Assembly: GCA_017524785.1 (NCBI GenBank)
Contig: JAFXUY010000044.1
Coordinates: 1 to 34,559, forward strand
DNA length: 34,559 nucleotides
From: Bacteroidales bacterium
Lineage (GTDB): Bacteria; Bacteroidota; Bacteroidia; Bacteroidales; P3
Direction of reading: 5' to 3'
Shown here: positions 8,332 to 17,616 of the stretch, in pieces
Layout: the number at the start of each line of letters is the position of its first letter
Numbering within the stretch: position 1 is the first letter of the stretch
The notes under the pieces: model-generated
What the model was told of the DNA's origin: nothing
Databases searched by the model: none
The model's input: the letters and a program-made list of their open reading frames with translations, nothing else
Position numbers and translations under genes: made by a program

Positions 8332-10317
8332 CTATCTTCTGGGGGCAATTACCTGTCCCAGCTTGTTCGCTAGTATACGTGAAATGTCGGTGTATTGTTT
8401 TATTTCGGCCAGCAATTGTTGTTGCTGTTCGGTATTGGCGGTGCGAAGCTGTTCGCGGCGTTCGGCAATCATCTGTGCCAGCCGCATGCTCTTAAAAGTG
8501 CCAAGGCTGTCGCTGACATCCTGTAGCAAGTTGTCCTCAATCTTCGGAGTGTATATGTCTTTTTTCTTCCACGACTCTTCGCAAAGCGTATAGGTGTCGA
8601 TCATTAGCGAAATTGCGAAAGAACGAAGCTGTTCGTCGTTCGAGTTCATAAAACGGCTTGTGTCGACACTGCCGGTAAGGTCAATCATCAGTGTACATTG
8701 TTCCAATATACGCTGGCAGAGCGGGTGGACAAAGCTGAGCTGCTCGCTCAGCATCTCACCGATAATTACCTGCGCCACGGTGTATACCAATTCCCGTTCG
8801 CTGCCATCTTCATCTTTATATGTCTGATAGAGTTTCTCATTGCCATAGTTGAGCAGTAGCTTCGCCAGATGGCGCTCTACTTCTGGCAAGGGGTAGCTCG
8901 CTGTAGGCTGTGGCGTTTGGGGTTGGGGTTCAGCCTCGGCTTTTTCGGGTGCCGGCGTTTCGGTAGCAGCAGTCTTGTCGGCCGATGATTTTGTCGCTAT
9001 GGCTTTCGCCACAGCGTTGGTCAGGGCATCTTCGCTCACATGCAATAGGTGCGAACACTGGCGTATATATTCGTTTCGCTCGAGCATGTCTGACACGAGG
9101 GCGATGCTGCGTGCTGTCTCGTGCTCTAATTCGGCCTTGCGGATTGGGTCGCCTTTAACTTCGTCAAGGAGCACGCGAATCTTGAACAGTATGAAGTTGT
9201 CTTCGTGGTTGGCAAGATAATCCTGTAGCTGTGCGGAGCCATATTTCTGTGCGTAGCTGTCGGGGTCTTCGCCGTCGGGGAAAAGCACCAAACGCACATG
9301 CATACCCTCAGCGAAAAGCAGGTCAACGGCCCTCAATGCGGCTTTGATACCGGCCGAATCGCCGTCGTAGAGTACTGTGACGTTGGGTGTATAACGTTTG
9401 ATGAGACGTATCTGTTCCGTCGTGAGGCTTGTGCCACATGAAGCCACTGTGTTCTCTACTCCCGATTGGTGCATCGACACCACGTCGACATTTCCTTCCA
9501 CCAGATAGCATTTATTGGCCTTGGCAATTGCCGCACGAGCCTGGAACAAGCCATATAGTATGCGGCTTTTGTTATAAATGTCGGAATCGGGCGAGTTGAC
9601 ATATTTGGCAGCCTTCTTGTCCGATGTAAGTATTCGTCCGCTGAAGCCGAGCACGCGCCCAGAGATGCTGTATATAGGGAACATCACCCTGCCGCGAAAA
9701 CGGTCGTAGACACGGTGCTTTGGGGCAGTGCCAGATTCGTCTGTGTCTTTGAAAATAGTGAGACCCGTCTTTTCGAGCACCTCGTCACTGTAGCCGTTCT
9801 TGCGGGCATGGTCGGTGAAATTGCTCCATTCGTCGAGACAATAGCCCAGGCCGAAACGTTTTATTATTTCGTCGCTCATGCCTCTCTGGTGGAAATAGCT
9901 CAAGCCCACAGCTCGGCCCATCTCGTTGGAGAACAGCAGGTCGGCGAAATACTTCTGAGCAAACTCGCTAACATGAAAAAGTCCGTCTCGTTCGGTCTGA
10001 CGCTGTTTCTCTTCGTCGGTGAGTTCTTCTTCCTTTATTTCAATATGGTATTTGTCGGCCAACCAGCGCAATGCTTCTGGATAGGTGTAGTGCTCATGCT
10101 TCATCAGGAACTTCACCACATCTCCAGCCTCGCCGCAACCGAAGCACTTATATATGCCTTTGGCCGGAGACACATAGAATGACGGAGTCTTCTCGTTGTG
10201 GAAAGGACAGCAACCAATATGGTTGGCACCCCGTTTCTTAAGAGACACAAATTCACCGACCACCTCTTCGATGTGGGCGGCATCCATAATGCGCTGTATG
10301 GTCTCTTGGTCTATCAT
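8332..10317 (-). CDS. dnaG: DNA primase
   Basis: This enzyme synthesises RNA primers on the lagging strand. The protein has 661 residues. The N-terminal CHC2 zinc finger has ligands at CPFH (Cys37, His40) and CFGC (Cys58, Cys61). The catalytic core follows, with RVMFPIYSISGRVLGFSGR, the TOPRIM domain with YLVEGNVDVVSMHQSG, the acidic LYDGDSAG motif, and FPDGEDPDSYA. A Pro/Glu/Ala-rich linker around residues 450-475 leads to a C-terminal helicase-binding domain that is poorly conserved, as usual. A -7 type promoter element sits 12 bp upstream of the ATG. It heads a probable transcript with the sigma-54 activator, aroA and miaA. Confidence 0.96.
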   Translation of the reverse strand: MIDQETIQRIMDAAHIEEVVGEFVSLKKRGANHIGCCPFHNEKTPSFYVSPAKGIYKCFGCGEAGDVVKFLMKHEHYTYPEALRWLADKYHIEIKEEELTDEEKQRQTERDGLFHVSEFAQKYFADLLFSNEMGRAVGLSYFHQRGMSDEIIKRFGLGYCLDEWSNFTDHARKNGYSDEVLEKTGLTIFKDTDESGTAPKHRVYDRFRGRVMFPIYSISGRVLGFSGRILTSDKKAAKYVNSPDSDIYNKSRILYGLFQARAAIAKANKCYLVEGNVDVVSMHQSGVENTVASCGTSLTTEQIRLIKRYTPNVTVLYDGDSAGIKAALRAVDLLFAEGMHVRLVLFPDGEDPDSYAQKYGSAQLQDYLANHEDNFILFKIRVLLDEVKGDPIRKAELEHETARSIALVSDMLERNEYIRQCSHLLHVSEDALTNAVAKAIATKSSADKTAATETPAPEKAEAEPQPQTPQPTASYPLPEVERHLAKLLLNYGNEKLYQTYKDEDGSERELVYTVAQVIIGEMLSEQLSFVHPLCQRILEQCTLMIDLTGSVDTSRFMNSNDEQLRSFAISLMIDTYTLCEESWKKKDIYTPKIEDNLLQDVSDSLGTFKSMRLAQMIAERREQLRTANTEQQQQLLAEIKQYTDISRILANKLGQVIAPRR

Positions 10318-10328
10318 GAAACGAATTG

Positions 10329-10336
10329 CAAAAATA
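10329..10336 (-). promoter_or_regulatory. -7 promoter element upstream of dnaG
   Basis: TATTTTTG on the minus strand matches TAnnTTTG. Transcription would start only a few bases before the dnaG ATG, giving a very short leader. No good -33 TTTG is seen at the expected spacing, so this is weaker than the ffs and rnf promoters. Confidence 0.5.
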
Positions 10337-10368
10337 CAACTTTTTTTTCATATATAAGAATAAATATT

Positions 10369-10402
10369 TAAAAAAGGGCCGGTGCATGAGTTGCATCGGC
10401 CC
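10369..10402 (-). terminator. Rho-independent terminator after the T9SS cargo gene
   Basis: A stem of 11 pairs (minus strand GGGCCGATGCA against TGCACCGGCCC, one G-U pair) with a 5-base loop lies at 10376-10402. It is followed on the minus strand by TTTTTT. It ends transcription of the large secreted-protein gene just before dnaG. The rest of the 107-bp gap holds the dnaG promoter element. Confidence 0.85.
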
Positions 10403-10424
10403 TAAATACTTTTAACTCCTGATT

Positions 10425-13400
10425 CTACTTTATCACCTCGACGGCACCATTGTGCTCTACGTTTCCGTTATAACCACGACCGGTGAAGCGGAAGAAGTAG
10501 GTGCCGGCAGGAACCCCGGCGGGATCCCACCAGTCATCGTCGGTGGCTATATTGTCGCGGTGGAACACCATCGTGCCCCATTTATTGTAAATGTAGAGGC
10601 TGTTGATAGGATAGCCCAGACCGTCAACGAGGTTCTTGATGACGAAACGGTCGTTGATACCGTCGCCGTTAGGTGTCACCACATTGGGGAACTGTAGGAA
10701 GTCGTTGACCATAAGAATGGTAGCCTCGGTGGTGTCGCTACAGTATACGAAGTTACCCGAAGGAGCCATGTTCTTGGATTCGGAGATGAGTTTTACACTG
10801 TAGTTGCCGGCAATATCCTCGGTAGATGTATATGCCGAATAGTCAAACACAGGATTGTCTTCAATCATCGTGTGAACTGATAGCGGATATTCTTTGCTGT
10901 ACTGGAACTCCCAGAAGTAGCGGGTGTCTTCGTCACGCGGTGTGGTCAGGTTTGTAAACTGCACGTTGGGCGTCAGAACGGACGGATATACAGGTTCCCA
11001 GGCAAAGGCTGCTTTTGGAGCCTTGTATACTGCGATGGCCTTATCGTAGATTAGCGAATCTTCGCATCCGTCTTCCGACACAATATAGTATTTCAGTTTG
11101 TATATACCTTCGGCATAGGTATGGGTGGGGGTTGCAAGGTCGGAGGTATTGCCGTCGCCGAAGTCCCAGAAGTGCTTGTATCCGTCAATACTCTGGTTGT
11201 CGAAGGTCAGTGTCAAGGGGTCACAACCCTCGAGGGTGAAGGGCGTTGGAACAAAGCTGGGATATGGCTGGCGACGCAGGAAGATGTCAATGGTGTCGCG
11301 CGTCACACACACCTTGTTGCCTTGGTCGTTGGTCACCTGCACCACATACGTGATGTCGCGTCCTGGTTCGATGGCCGTGGTAATAGTGTCGGTGGTTTGT
11401 CCAAAAGGCGACCAAACATACTTGTAGTTGACTTCGGGCAGTTTAGAATGGACATCGTTGGCGTCGAGGAGGGTCTGGTACACACCGCACAGGTTGGTGT
11501 CGTTGCCCAATGAAGGTTTCGGAGTCCAATATGATGTTATGTGGGTATTGGTGTCCCACACGCAGCCGAACTCGTCATATATCGATACATTAATCTTAAA
11601 TGTACCTGCTGTGTCGGGTGTCAGGATGTATGCCTCCACGTCATTGTGACGATGCACTTCGGCACCACGGTAGTGGCCAAGCTCGTAGTCGCAATACTGC
11701 GATGCAGTATCGGCATACCAAATCAGCGAGTCGATACCAACCTGGTATCTGCACTTGCTCTGGCCCACGTTGCAGATATCCATACTCCAGCTGAACACCC
11801 AGCCGTTATCGATACCAAAGTAGTCGCAAATTTCGATGTTCCATTCGCCGTTCAACGGGCATCCTATCAAGGTGCTGAAATCGTCGGCAGGAGTATAGTA
11901 GTTGGATTTGTTCTCGTGGTCTGACGAGTCAAGTGTGGTTGTAGTTACAGTGCCACAGGTCTGTCCGGCCGCAACATATCCAGCTGGAATATTCCAGAAG
12001 GTCTGTGTGGCGCTCACCGTCGGGCCATTTGCCATACCTGCATTGGTCGGCATAGCCACATTGGCGGCTTCGCCCGAAACAAGAGTGTAATCGCCGTTGC
12101 GCGAGAAGCAGTAGTTCCAGCCAACGCCGTAGGGGTTATATATGGAATCGCAGTAGTTGCCGCCCAGCATTTTGTCATATCCGCTATCGTTGTTGCCACC
12201 ATAGGGGATGCCAGTATAACGGCTACCGCCGCCGCCTGTACCTTGAGGTCCGTTTGCAGGTATCTGGTTTGCCAACTGATACTTCAGCACGGCTTTGTTG
12301 TTGCTAGGGCAGATAATGGCCAGCTGGTAGTCACCCATATACGAGTGCTCGTAGTTGATGCATATCGAGCATATGTCTTTCTTGTCGGTGACAGCCATAC
12401 CGCTGGGGTATTCGTCGAAACGCACAGGGGCTGTGTAACAGTTCACCTGGCAGTTAGGTCCGTCGGGAATGAACACTCGGGCATCGTTGACCTTTGTTCT
12501 TACTTCGTCGAATTGAATCTTGCGCAGCACAAGTGTGGCATCCTCGCCGCTGAAGCCCATATTGACCAACAGCGAGTCACGGTTGCATATTTCATCCAGC
12601 GTGAACAGTGTCTTCAATGGGTTCTGCGCTGTTCGTACCTTGACCGCCGGGAACTGTGACGATCCACACCCTCGTTCATCCACTACACCAAGCACTACAT
12701 CGTAGCAGCCGATCTTCAGATATTCGTTATAGTATACACTTGTTTTGTTTAGTCCCAAGATCGTATCGCCAGTACCCATGCTCCATGTGAAGGTTGTGGT
12801 GCTGTCGGTGGGGTGGTACCAGCCGCAGCTGTTGCTATACTCGCAGTGTGCTGTGAAGATTACACCGTCGCCCAAGCAGAGGTTGACACCGCTGAATGGT
12901 GTAGTGTCATAGGACATTACCGAGTCCAACAATATCGAGTCCCACACCATCATCGAGTCGATGTCCAACAACTGTTTCACACGACCGAACTCGTATATCT
13001 CACCATTGCGGGTCTTGTAGTATATGGAATCAATATACGGGGTGAATGTCTCACATGGAAAATCGCAGCTGACAATGATGTTGAAACCAGAGCCCGTTTC
13101 CTTGGCGATACCGCTACAATCGCACGATTTGAAGCGTATTGTCAACATGTTGGTGGTGTTTTGCGGGCTCATGTATATATGACGGGTATACGGGTTGAAA
13201 ACATTACCGGTGGCATACCAAATCAGCGAGTCGTTGATTGTGGGACCGTCGTATACAAACAATGTGTCGCCACAAGGGATGCCGGCTGTGGTAAAACGCA
13301 GGTCAAGAAGGTCAAGACCCAGTGTCAGCACATAAGGCGAGTCGCATACGGCTGTTACCGTAACCCAGTAGTCCACGCCATTGCGATAGTTTGCCTGTGC

Positions 13401-13553
13401 ACCGCCGTCGTCGTAAATACGCATACCGGCCGAAGGCAGTGGTAATGTATCACCGTGGACAGCATCGATATTGTAATTCTCGATCAGCTGACCCCACGCA
13501 TTTCCTCCGGCAAACATTGCCGCAAGCAACAGGATAAAACTAAATTTCTTCAT
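10425..13553 (-). CDS. T9SS type B cargo protein with CUB-like, P-like and PKD domains
   Basis: This is a large secreted or surface protein. The start is ATG 13553 (MKKFSFILLLAAMFAGGNAWG, a Sec signal), preceded by a GGAGGG ribosome-binding site; this gives 1042 residues. An upstream GTG at 13568 is less likely. Domains in order: a CUB-like domain (about 25-165, with GDTLFVYDGPTINDSLI); a proprotein-convertase P-like beta domain with an insertion (about 385-600, with NYEHSYMGDYQLAIICPS and GCPLNGEWNIEICDYFGIDN); a PKD domain with WDFGDGNTS (about 765-850); and a C-terminal gliding-motility-type sorting domain (from about 954, with FPNVVTPNGDGINDRF and YIYNKWGTMVFHR). The last directs export by the type IX system. 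There is no catalytic domain, so an adhesive or structural role is likely. It lies 14 bp after a small secreted protein gene. Confidence 0.9.
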   Translation of the reverse strand: MKKFSFILLLAAMFAGGNAWGQLIENYNIDAVHGDTLPLPSAGMRIYDDGGAQANYRNGVDYWVTVTAVCDSPYVLTLGLDLLDLRFTTAGIPCGDTLFVYDGPTINDSLIWYATGNVFNPYTRHIYMSPQNTTNMLTIRFKSCDCSGIAKETGSGFNIIVSCDFPCETFTPYIDSIYYKTRNGEIYEFGRVKQLLDIDSMMVWDSILLDSVMSYDTTPFSGVNLCLGDGVIFTAHCEYSNSCGWYHPTDSTTTFTWSMGTGDTILGLNKTSVYYNEYLKIGCYDVVLGVVDERGCGSSQFPAVKVRTAQNPLKTLFTLDEICNRDSLLVNMGFSGEDATLVLRKIQFDEVRTKVNDARVFIPDGPNCQVNCYTAPVRFDEYPSGMAVTDKKDICSICINYEHSYMGDYQLAIICPSNNKAVLKYQLANQIPANGPQGTGGGGSRYTGIPYGGNNDSGYDKMLGGNYCDSIYNPYGVGWNYCFSRNGDYTLVSGEAANVAMPTNAGMANGPTVSATQTFWNIPAGYVAAGQTCGTVTTTTLDSSDHENKSNYYTPADDFSTLIGCPLNGEWNIEICDYFGIDNGWVFSWSMDICNVGQSKCRYQVGIDSLIWYADTASQYCDYELGHYRGAEVHRHNDVEAYILTPDTAGTFKINVSIYDEFGCVWDTNTHITSYWTPKPSLGNDTNLCGVYQTLLDANDVHSKLPEVNYKYVWSPFGQTTDTITTAIEPGRDITYVVQVTNDQGNKVCVTRDTIDIFLRRQPYPSFVPTPFTLEGCDPLTLTFDNQSIDGYKHFWDFGDGNTSDLATPTHTYAEGIYKLKYYIVSEDGCEDSLIYDKAIAVYKAPKAAFAWEPVYPSVLTPNVQFTNLTTPRDEDTRYFWEFQYSKEYPLSVHTMIEDNPVFDYSAYTSTEDIAGNYSVKLISESKNMAPSGNFVYCSDTTEATILMVNDFLQFPNVVTPNGDGINDRFVIKNLVDGLGYPINSLYIYNKWGTMVFHRDNIATDDDWWDPAGVPAGTYFFRFTGRGYNGNVEHNGAVEVIK

Positions 13554-13567
13554 AGCTGTGCCCTCCA

Positions 13568-14014
13568 CTATTGGTTGTCATTCTTGGTACCGAACTCGGT
13601 ACGGTTGTAAATGTCATTCAGCGAGCGCAACACCAGATACCTGTGTTCCGAGCCGGGAGTCTCGAAGCATATCGTGGTGTTCAGGTCTTTGAACCTGTGC
13701 TGGATGTCAATGAAGTTATAGGCGTAATAGCTGAAGGTGTTGAGGTTTACGCTGAAGTTGCGTGGCAGCGCCTCGCCAGTCCATTTGTCTTTCACCTCGT
13801 CGATGGTGTAGAGCACCGCTTTCGCTGGTATCTCGTCGGTCACATAGAAAGCGTTGCGGGCATAGTTGCAGCGCCACTCCAGCTTCTCGGCAGGATACTC
13901 GGCCATTCGTTCCTGGTCACCGCCGAAGAACGGCAACATGATGGTGGCACAGTCCTGTGCGTTCATCCCTACCGTTGTCATCAGCATTGCGACGATAAAA
14001 AATATTCGTTTCAT
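13568..14014 (-). CDS. Small secreted protein of unknown function
   Basis: The start is ATG 14014 (MKRIFFIVAMLMTTVGMNAQ), a clear Sec signal peptide with a probable cut after NAQ; the longer reading to 14071 would bury it. The 148-residue product has about 128 mature residues. It has three cysteines (the first two mature residues are Asp and Cys, but there is no proper lipobox). The composition is rich in Tyr, Phe and Asn, and no family motif is recognised. It precedes the large T9SS cargo gene by 14 bp in the same direction and probably shares its transcript, which suggests a role with that protein. It occupies the place directly after rnfE where rnfA is normally found. Confidence 0.75.
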   Translation of the reverse strand: MKRIFFIVAMLMTTVGMNAQDCATIMLPFFGGDQERMAEYPAEKLEWRCNYARNAFYVTDEIPAKAVLYTIDEVKDKWTGEALPRNFSVNLNTFSYYAYNFIDIQHRFKDLNTTICFETPGSEHRYLVLRSLNDIYNRTEFGTKNDNQ

Positions 14015-14060
14015 AACAATACATTTTTGTGCTTTTATATATATGACGGCGAGGTGCCTG

Positions 14061-14094
14061 AAAGTGTTCAAAATTTAATATTATTTAACACTTT
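14061..14094 (-). terminator. Possible weak terminator hairpin at the end of rnfE
   Basis: AAAGTGTT (14061-14068) and AACACTTT (14087-14094) are perfect inverted repeats around an AT-rich 18-base loop that includes the rnfE stop codon. The long loop and the lack of a U-run on the minus strand make termination uncertain. Confidence 0.35.
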
Positions 14095-14674
14095 TTCTCC
14101 TTATGTGGTTAATAAGGGCCATCAACAAACCGAGCGCGAGGAAGCCACCAGGAGGCAGAATCATCATCAGCATACCGTCGGCGCCGCCAATAAGATTGAC
14201 ACCGAAGAAGCTGCCGGTTCCCAGTAGTTCGCGTACCATACCCACAAGGGTCAGTGCCCAGGTGAAGCCAAGGCCCATGAAGAGACCGTCGAGGAACGAC
14301 TGTCCAACGTTGTTTTTCGAGGCAAAAGCTTCAGCGCGGCCCAGCACGATGCAGTTGACGACTATGAGGGCAATGAAGAGGCCCAAACTTTCATACAGTG
14401 CAGGCAGGTAGGCTTTCATCACCATCTCCACCATGGTGACGAATGTGGCGATGATAACAATAAATGCCGGGATACGCACTTTGTCGGGGATGACGCTCTT
14501 GAGCAGCGAGATGACGATGTTCGACATCATCAGCACAAAGGTAGTTGCCAAGCCCATACTCAAGCCATTCACTGCCGAGGTGGTAGTGGCCAGCGTGGGG
14601 CACATACCCAGTACAAGCACCCAGGTCGGGTTCTCTTTTATTAGTCCGTTCTTGATAATATCTTTGGTTTTCAT
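14081..14674 (-). CDS. rnfE: Rnf complex subunit E
   Basis: This is an integral membrane subunit of the Rnf ferredoxin:NAD+ oxidoreductase, which couples electron flow to Na+ or H+ pumping. The protein has 197 residues and about six membrane segments. ENPTWVLVLGMCPTLATTTSA holds Cys25 and ALIVVNCIVLGRAEAFAS holds Cys108, the two cysteines that in the known complex share a 2Fe-2S cluster with the matching pair in RnfA. It lies 12 bp after rnfG. RnfA, its structural twin, is not encoded next to it here. Confidence 0.95.
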   Translation of the reverse strand: MKTKDIIKNGLIKENPTWVLVLGMCPTLATTTSAVNGLSMGLATTFVLMMSNIVISLLKSVIPDKVRIPAFIVIIATFVTMVEMVMKAYLPALYESLGLFIALIVVNCIVLGRAEAFASKNNVGQSFLDGLFMGLGFTWALTLVGMVRELLGTGSFFGVNLIGGADGMLMMILPPGGFLALGLLMALINHIRRKSVK

Positions 14675-14686
14675 AATGCTGAGGGT

Positions 14687-15250
14687 TTACTTGTTGATGT
14701 TGGCAAACACTGTAGATGCTTCGTTCACGATACTCAAGAAGGCTCTCGAGGTAATGGTCGAGCCGCTGATGGCATCCACCGAGCCACCGTCTTTCTTCAC
14801 CGTAAGGGCACTTTCGGCGGGATTTGCACCCACCACGCAACCTTTGCCGTCTTTCTGGAACCACTGGTCGGCTTTTGCACCGAGACCGGGAGTCTCGTGG
14901 GTCTCCAGTATCTGATAGCCGCTGACGACGCCTTCTTTGTCGAAGCCGACCATCAGCTGCAGGTGGCCACCGAATCCTTTGTCGTTGCCAGCCTCTATGG
15001 CGGCACCAACCAGTTCGTCGGCCTCGTTATAGCCCAGGTGGCACACATGTCCGTCCACCTCGGCGTCTTCCAATCGTGCAAATTCGGGCATCACCATCTT
15101 GATAGCGTTCTCCACCTTTGCTTTCTGTGCTTGGGCGATGGGCTCTTTGGTAACACCGTTCAGGGCTGCCAGCGCGGCTGCAGCCACAAGGGCTATAGCC
15201 GTCAGCGATAGCAGCATATTCACTAATGTCGATTCTGCTTTCTTTGCCAT
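14687..15250 (-). CDS. rnfG: Rnf complex subunit G (covalent FMN)
   Basis: This is a membrane-anchored flavoprotein of the Rnf complex, 187 residues. It has one N-terminal membrane helix (about residues 10-31) and then an extracytoplasmic FMN-binding domain. The flavinylation motif is SGSTIT at 162-167, a variant of SGATxT; the last Thr is expected to carry the phosphoester-linked FMN added by ApbE. ETHETPGLGAKAD is a further conserved segment of the family. It lies between rnfD and rnfE as in other Bacteroidetes operons. Confidence 0.94.
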   Translation of the reverse strand: MAKKAESTLVNMLLSLTAIALVAAAALAALNGVTKEPIAQAQKAKVENAIKMVMPEFARLEDAEVDGHVCHLGYNEADELVGAAIEAGNDKGFGGHLQLMVGFDKEGVVSGYQILETHETPGLGAKADQWFQKDGKGCVVGANPAESALTVKKDGGSVDAISGSTITSRAFLSIVNEASTVFANINK

Positions 15251-15302
15251 AACTATCTATATTTTATTTATAGTTCCAATAGTGCTTATGGTACCTATAT
15301 AT

Positions 15303-16256
15303 TTATTCTGCAAATCTTTTAGGTTTGCACCAGCAGTTGAGCAGCGGGGTCACGCTGTTCATTATCAGGATGGCGAAGCTCACACCTTCGGGATAAGCGC
15401 CCCAGTTGCGGATAATGATAGTCAGTAGGCCGCATCCGAAACCGAATATCAGCTGGCCGCTCTTGGCCATTGGGCTGGTCACCATGTCGGTAGCCATAAA
15501 GCAGGCACCAAGCATGATACCACCTGTGAAGATGGTCATCACGGGATCCATATAGGTCTCGGGGTTGATGAGCCACAATATGGCGCTGAACACAAAGGCC
15601 GTGCCGATGAAGGCCACGGGAATGTGCCAGGTGATGATCTTGCGGCAGAGCAGGTAGATGGCGCCGATGAGAATGGCGATGGCCGAAATCTCACCCATCG
15701 AGCCGCCAATGTGGCCAAGGAATGCATCCCACAGCGTCACGTCGGCAGGCAGTGCACCCTCCTTGAAGGCCCCCAGCGGGGTGGCGCCAGTGGCGGCGTC
15801 GAAGCTCATGGTGAAGCCAGGCACAGGCCATGTAGTCATCTGCACAGGGAAAGAAATGAGCAGGAAGATACGTCCCACAATGGCGGGGTTGAAGGGATTC
15901 TTGCCCAAGCCGCCGAAGCTCATCTTGCCGATGCCGATGGCCACCAGGGCACCGATGACCACTATCCACAGCATCTGGGCAGTGGCAGGCACGTTGAAGG
16001 CCAGCAAAAGGCCGGTGACAACAGCCGAACCGTCCCATATAGTGGGTTTCTGCTTAAGGATGTATTTCTCGATAAGCCACTGGAACAGCACACAGCTCAC
16101 AACCGAGATGAGGCTCACCAACAGGGCGTTCACTCCGAAGAACACTGTGGCCACTATCAGTGCAGGCACCAACGCCAGATTGACGCGCCACATGATTTTC
16201 TTTGTCGACTCGTCACTGTGCACATGAGGCGAGCCAGATATATTCAATAAGTTCAT
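15303..16256 (-). CDS. rnfD: Rnf complex subunit D (covalent FMN)
   Basis: This is an integral membrane subunit of Rnf with 317 residues and about nine hydrophobic segments. The flavinylation site is ATGATP at 155-160, corresponding to SGATP, with Thr159 expected to hold FMN. WDGSAVVTGLLLAFNVPA and GGLGKNPFNPAIVGR are typical RnfD/NqrB motifs. The C-terminal region ends with a short basic tail. The 52-bp gap to rnfG is AT-rich and shows no obvious promoter. Confidence 0.95.
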   Translation of the reverse strand: MNLLNISGSPHVHSDESTKKIMWRVNLALVPALIVATVFFGVNALLVSLISVVSCVLFQWLIEKYILKQKPTIWDGSAVVTGLLLAFNVPATAQMLWIVVIGALVAIGIGKMSFGGLGKNPFNPAIVGRIFLLISFPVQMTTWPVPGFTMSFDAATGATPLGAFKEGALPADVTLWDAFLGHIGGSMGEISAIAILIGAIYLLCRKIITWHIPVAFIGTAFVFSAILWLINPETYMDPVMTIFTGGIMLGACFMATDMVTSPMAKSGQLIFGFGCGLLTIIIRNWGAYPEGVSFAILIMNSVTPLLNCWCKPKRFAE

Positions 16257-16287
16257 ACTATATTAATATTACGTTATTGTGTTATTA

Positions 16288-17616
16288 CTACTTTTTGGCA
16301 GCCATCATGGCGCGTACTTTGTTCTTGCCGAGACGAATCTCGTCGGTCAAAGGCTTGTTGGCCGGGCAGCTGAAGAAGCAGCATCCGCACTCGATGCAGT
16401 CGAGTATGTTGTGAGCCTTGGCTTCCTCAATTCGGTTGTTCTTCACCAACAGCGAGAACATGTAGGGCTCCAGACCCATCGGGCATACACTGGCGCACTT
16501 GCCGCAGCGTATGCAGTTGGTCTCCGGATTGCGACGGGCTTCCTTCTCCCCTATCACCAACACGCTGCTGTTACCCTTCACCGTCGGTGCGTCAAGGTTC
16601 ACCACAGCCTTGCCCATCATGGTTCCGCCGCTGATCACCTTGCCGGTGGTCTCGGGCAACTGGCCGATGCTGTGGGCTATAATCTCGTTGTATGTGGTGC
16701 CGATGCGGACAATGTAGTTGTGCTGGCTCGGCAGTTCCTTGCCGGTGACGGTCAAGATATTCTCGATAAGGGGCTTGTTCTTCTGTATGGCCTCGTACAC
16801 AGCGAAGGCGGTGCCGAGGTTGCTCACCACGCAGCCGCTGTCGATAGGCAGCTTGCCGCTGCCAACCCTGCGGCCGGTAACAGCGTTGATAAGCTGTTTC
16901 TCTGCGCCCTGCGGATACTTTACCTTCAGCGGTTCGATAATGATGCCCTCAAACTGGCGGGCCGTTTCCTGCATTTTGGCAATGGCCAGGGGCTTGTTGC
17001 TCTCTATGCCGATATATGCATTGGGAACGCCCAGAGCCTTGCGCAGGATACTAACGCCGATGCACACCTCTTCGGCATGCTCCATCATCACTCGGTAGTC
17101 GCTAGTCAAATAAGGCTCGCACTCGGCGGCATTGATTATGAGGTATTCGGCCTTCTTGCCTTCGGGTATGCTGTATTTGATATGTGCCGGGAATGTGGCA
17201 CCGCCAAGGCCCACGATGCCCATCTCTTTCAGTTTGGCAACAATCTCCTTGGGCTCGAGGGTGCACTCGCGTTTGATGTCGGGCGTGCGGTCGATGCTCT
17301 CCATCCATTCGTCGCCTTCGACATTGATATATACGGCAGGTTTTGCCAGGCCGAAAGCATCCTTGCAGGTGTCGACCTTGAGCACTGTGCCGCTCACCGG
17401 CGAGTGAACATTGGCGCACATGAAAGTCTGGGCTTCGCCAATCAGCTGGCCCACCTTCACCTTGTCGCCCTTCTGCACCACTGGCGTCGCGGGGGCGCCG
17501 AGGTGCTGGTTCATCAGCACCACCATCTGTTTGCCCACAGGCATCACCTCGATGGCGGCATCGTTCGATATCTTGTTTTCTTCGGGGTGTACACCACCCA
17601 TTCGAAATGTCTTCAT
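16288..17616 (-). CDS. rnfC: Rnf complex subunit C (NADH-binding, two 4Fe-4S)
   Basis: This is the peripheral subunit of Rnf that carries the NADH/FMN site, 442 residues. The N-terminus (MKTFRMGGVHPEENK) is typical. GLGGATFPAHIKYS lies in the nucleotide-binding region, and INAAECEPYLTSDYR is also conserved. Two ferredoxin-type cysteine motifs lie near the C-terminus: CIRCGKCASVCP starting at residue 368 and CIECGCCFFSCP starting at 407, each binding a 4Fe-4S cluster. The ATG directly abuts a 7-nt tandem repeat that separates it from rnfB. Confidence 0.96.
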   Translation of the reverse strand: MKTFRMGGVHPEENKISNDAAIEVMPVGKQMVVLMNQHLGAPATPVVQKGDKVKVGQLIGEAQTFMCANVHSPVSGTVLKVDTCKDAFGLAKPAVYINVEGDEWMESIDRTPDIKRECTLEPKEIVAKLKEMGIVGLGGATFPAHIKYSIPEGKKAEYLIINAAECEPYLTSDYRVMMEHAEEVCIGVSILRKALGVPNAYIGIESNKPLAIAKMQETARQFEGIIIEPLKVKYPQGAEKQLINAVTGRRVGSGKLPIDSGCVVSNLGTAFAVYEAIQKNKPLIENILTVTGKELPSQHNYIVRIGTTYNEIIAHSIGQLPETTGKVISGGTMMGKAVVNLDAPTVKGNSSVLVIGEKEARRNPETNCIRCGKCASVCPMGLEPYMFSLLVKNNRIEEAKAHNILDCIECGCCFFSCPANKPLTDEIRLGKNKVRAMMAAKK

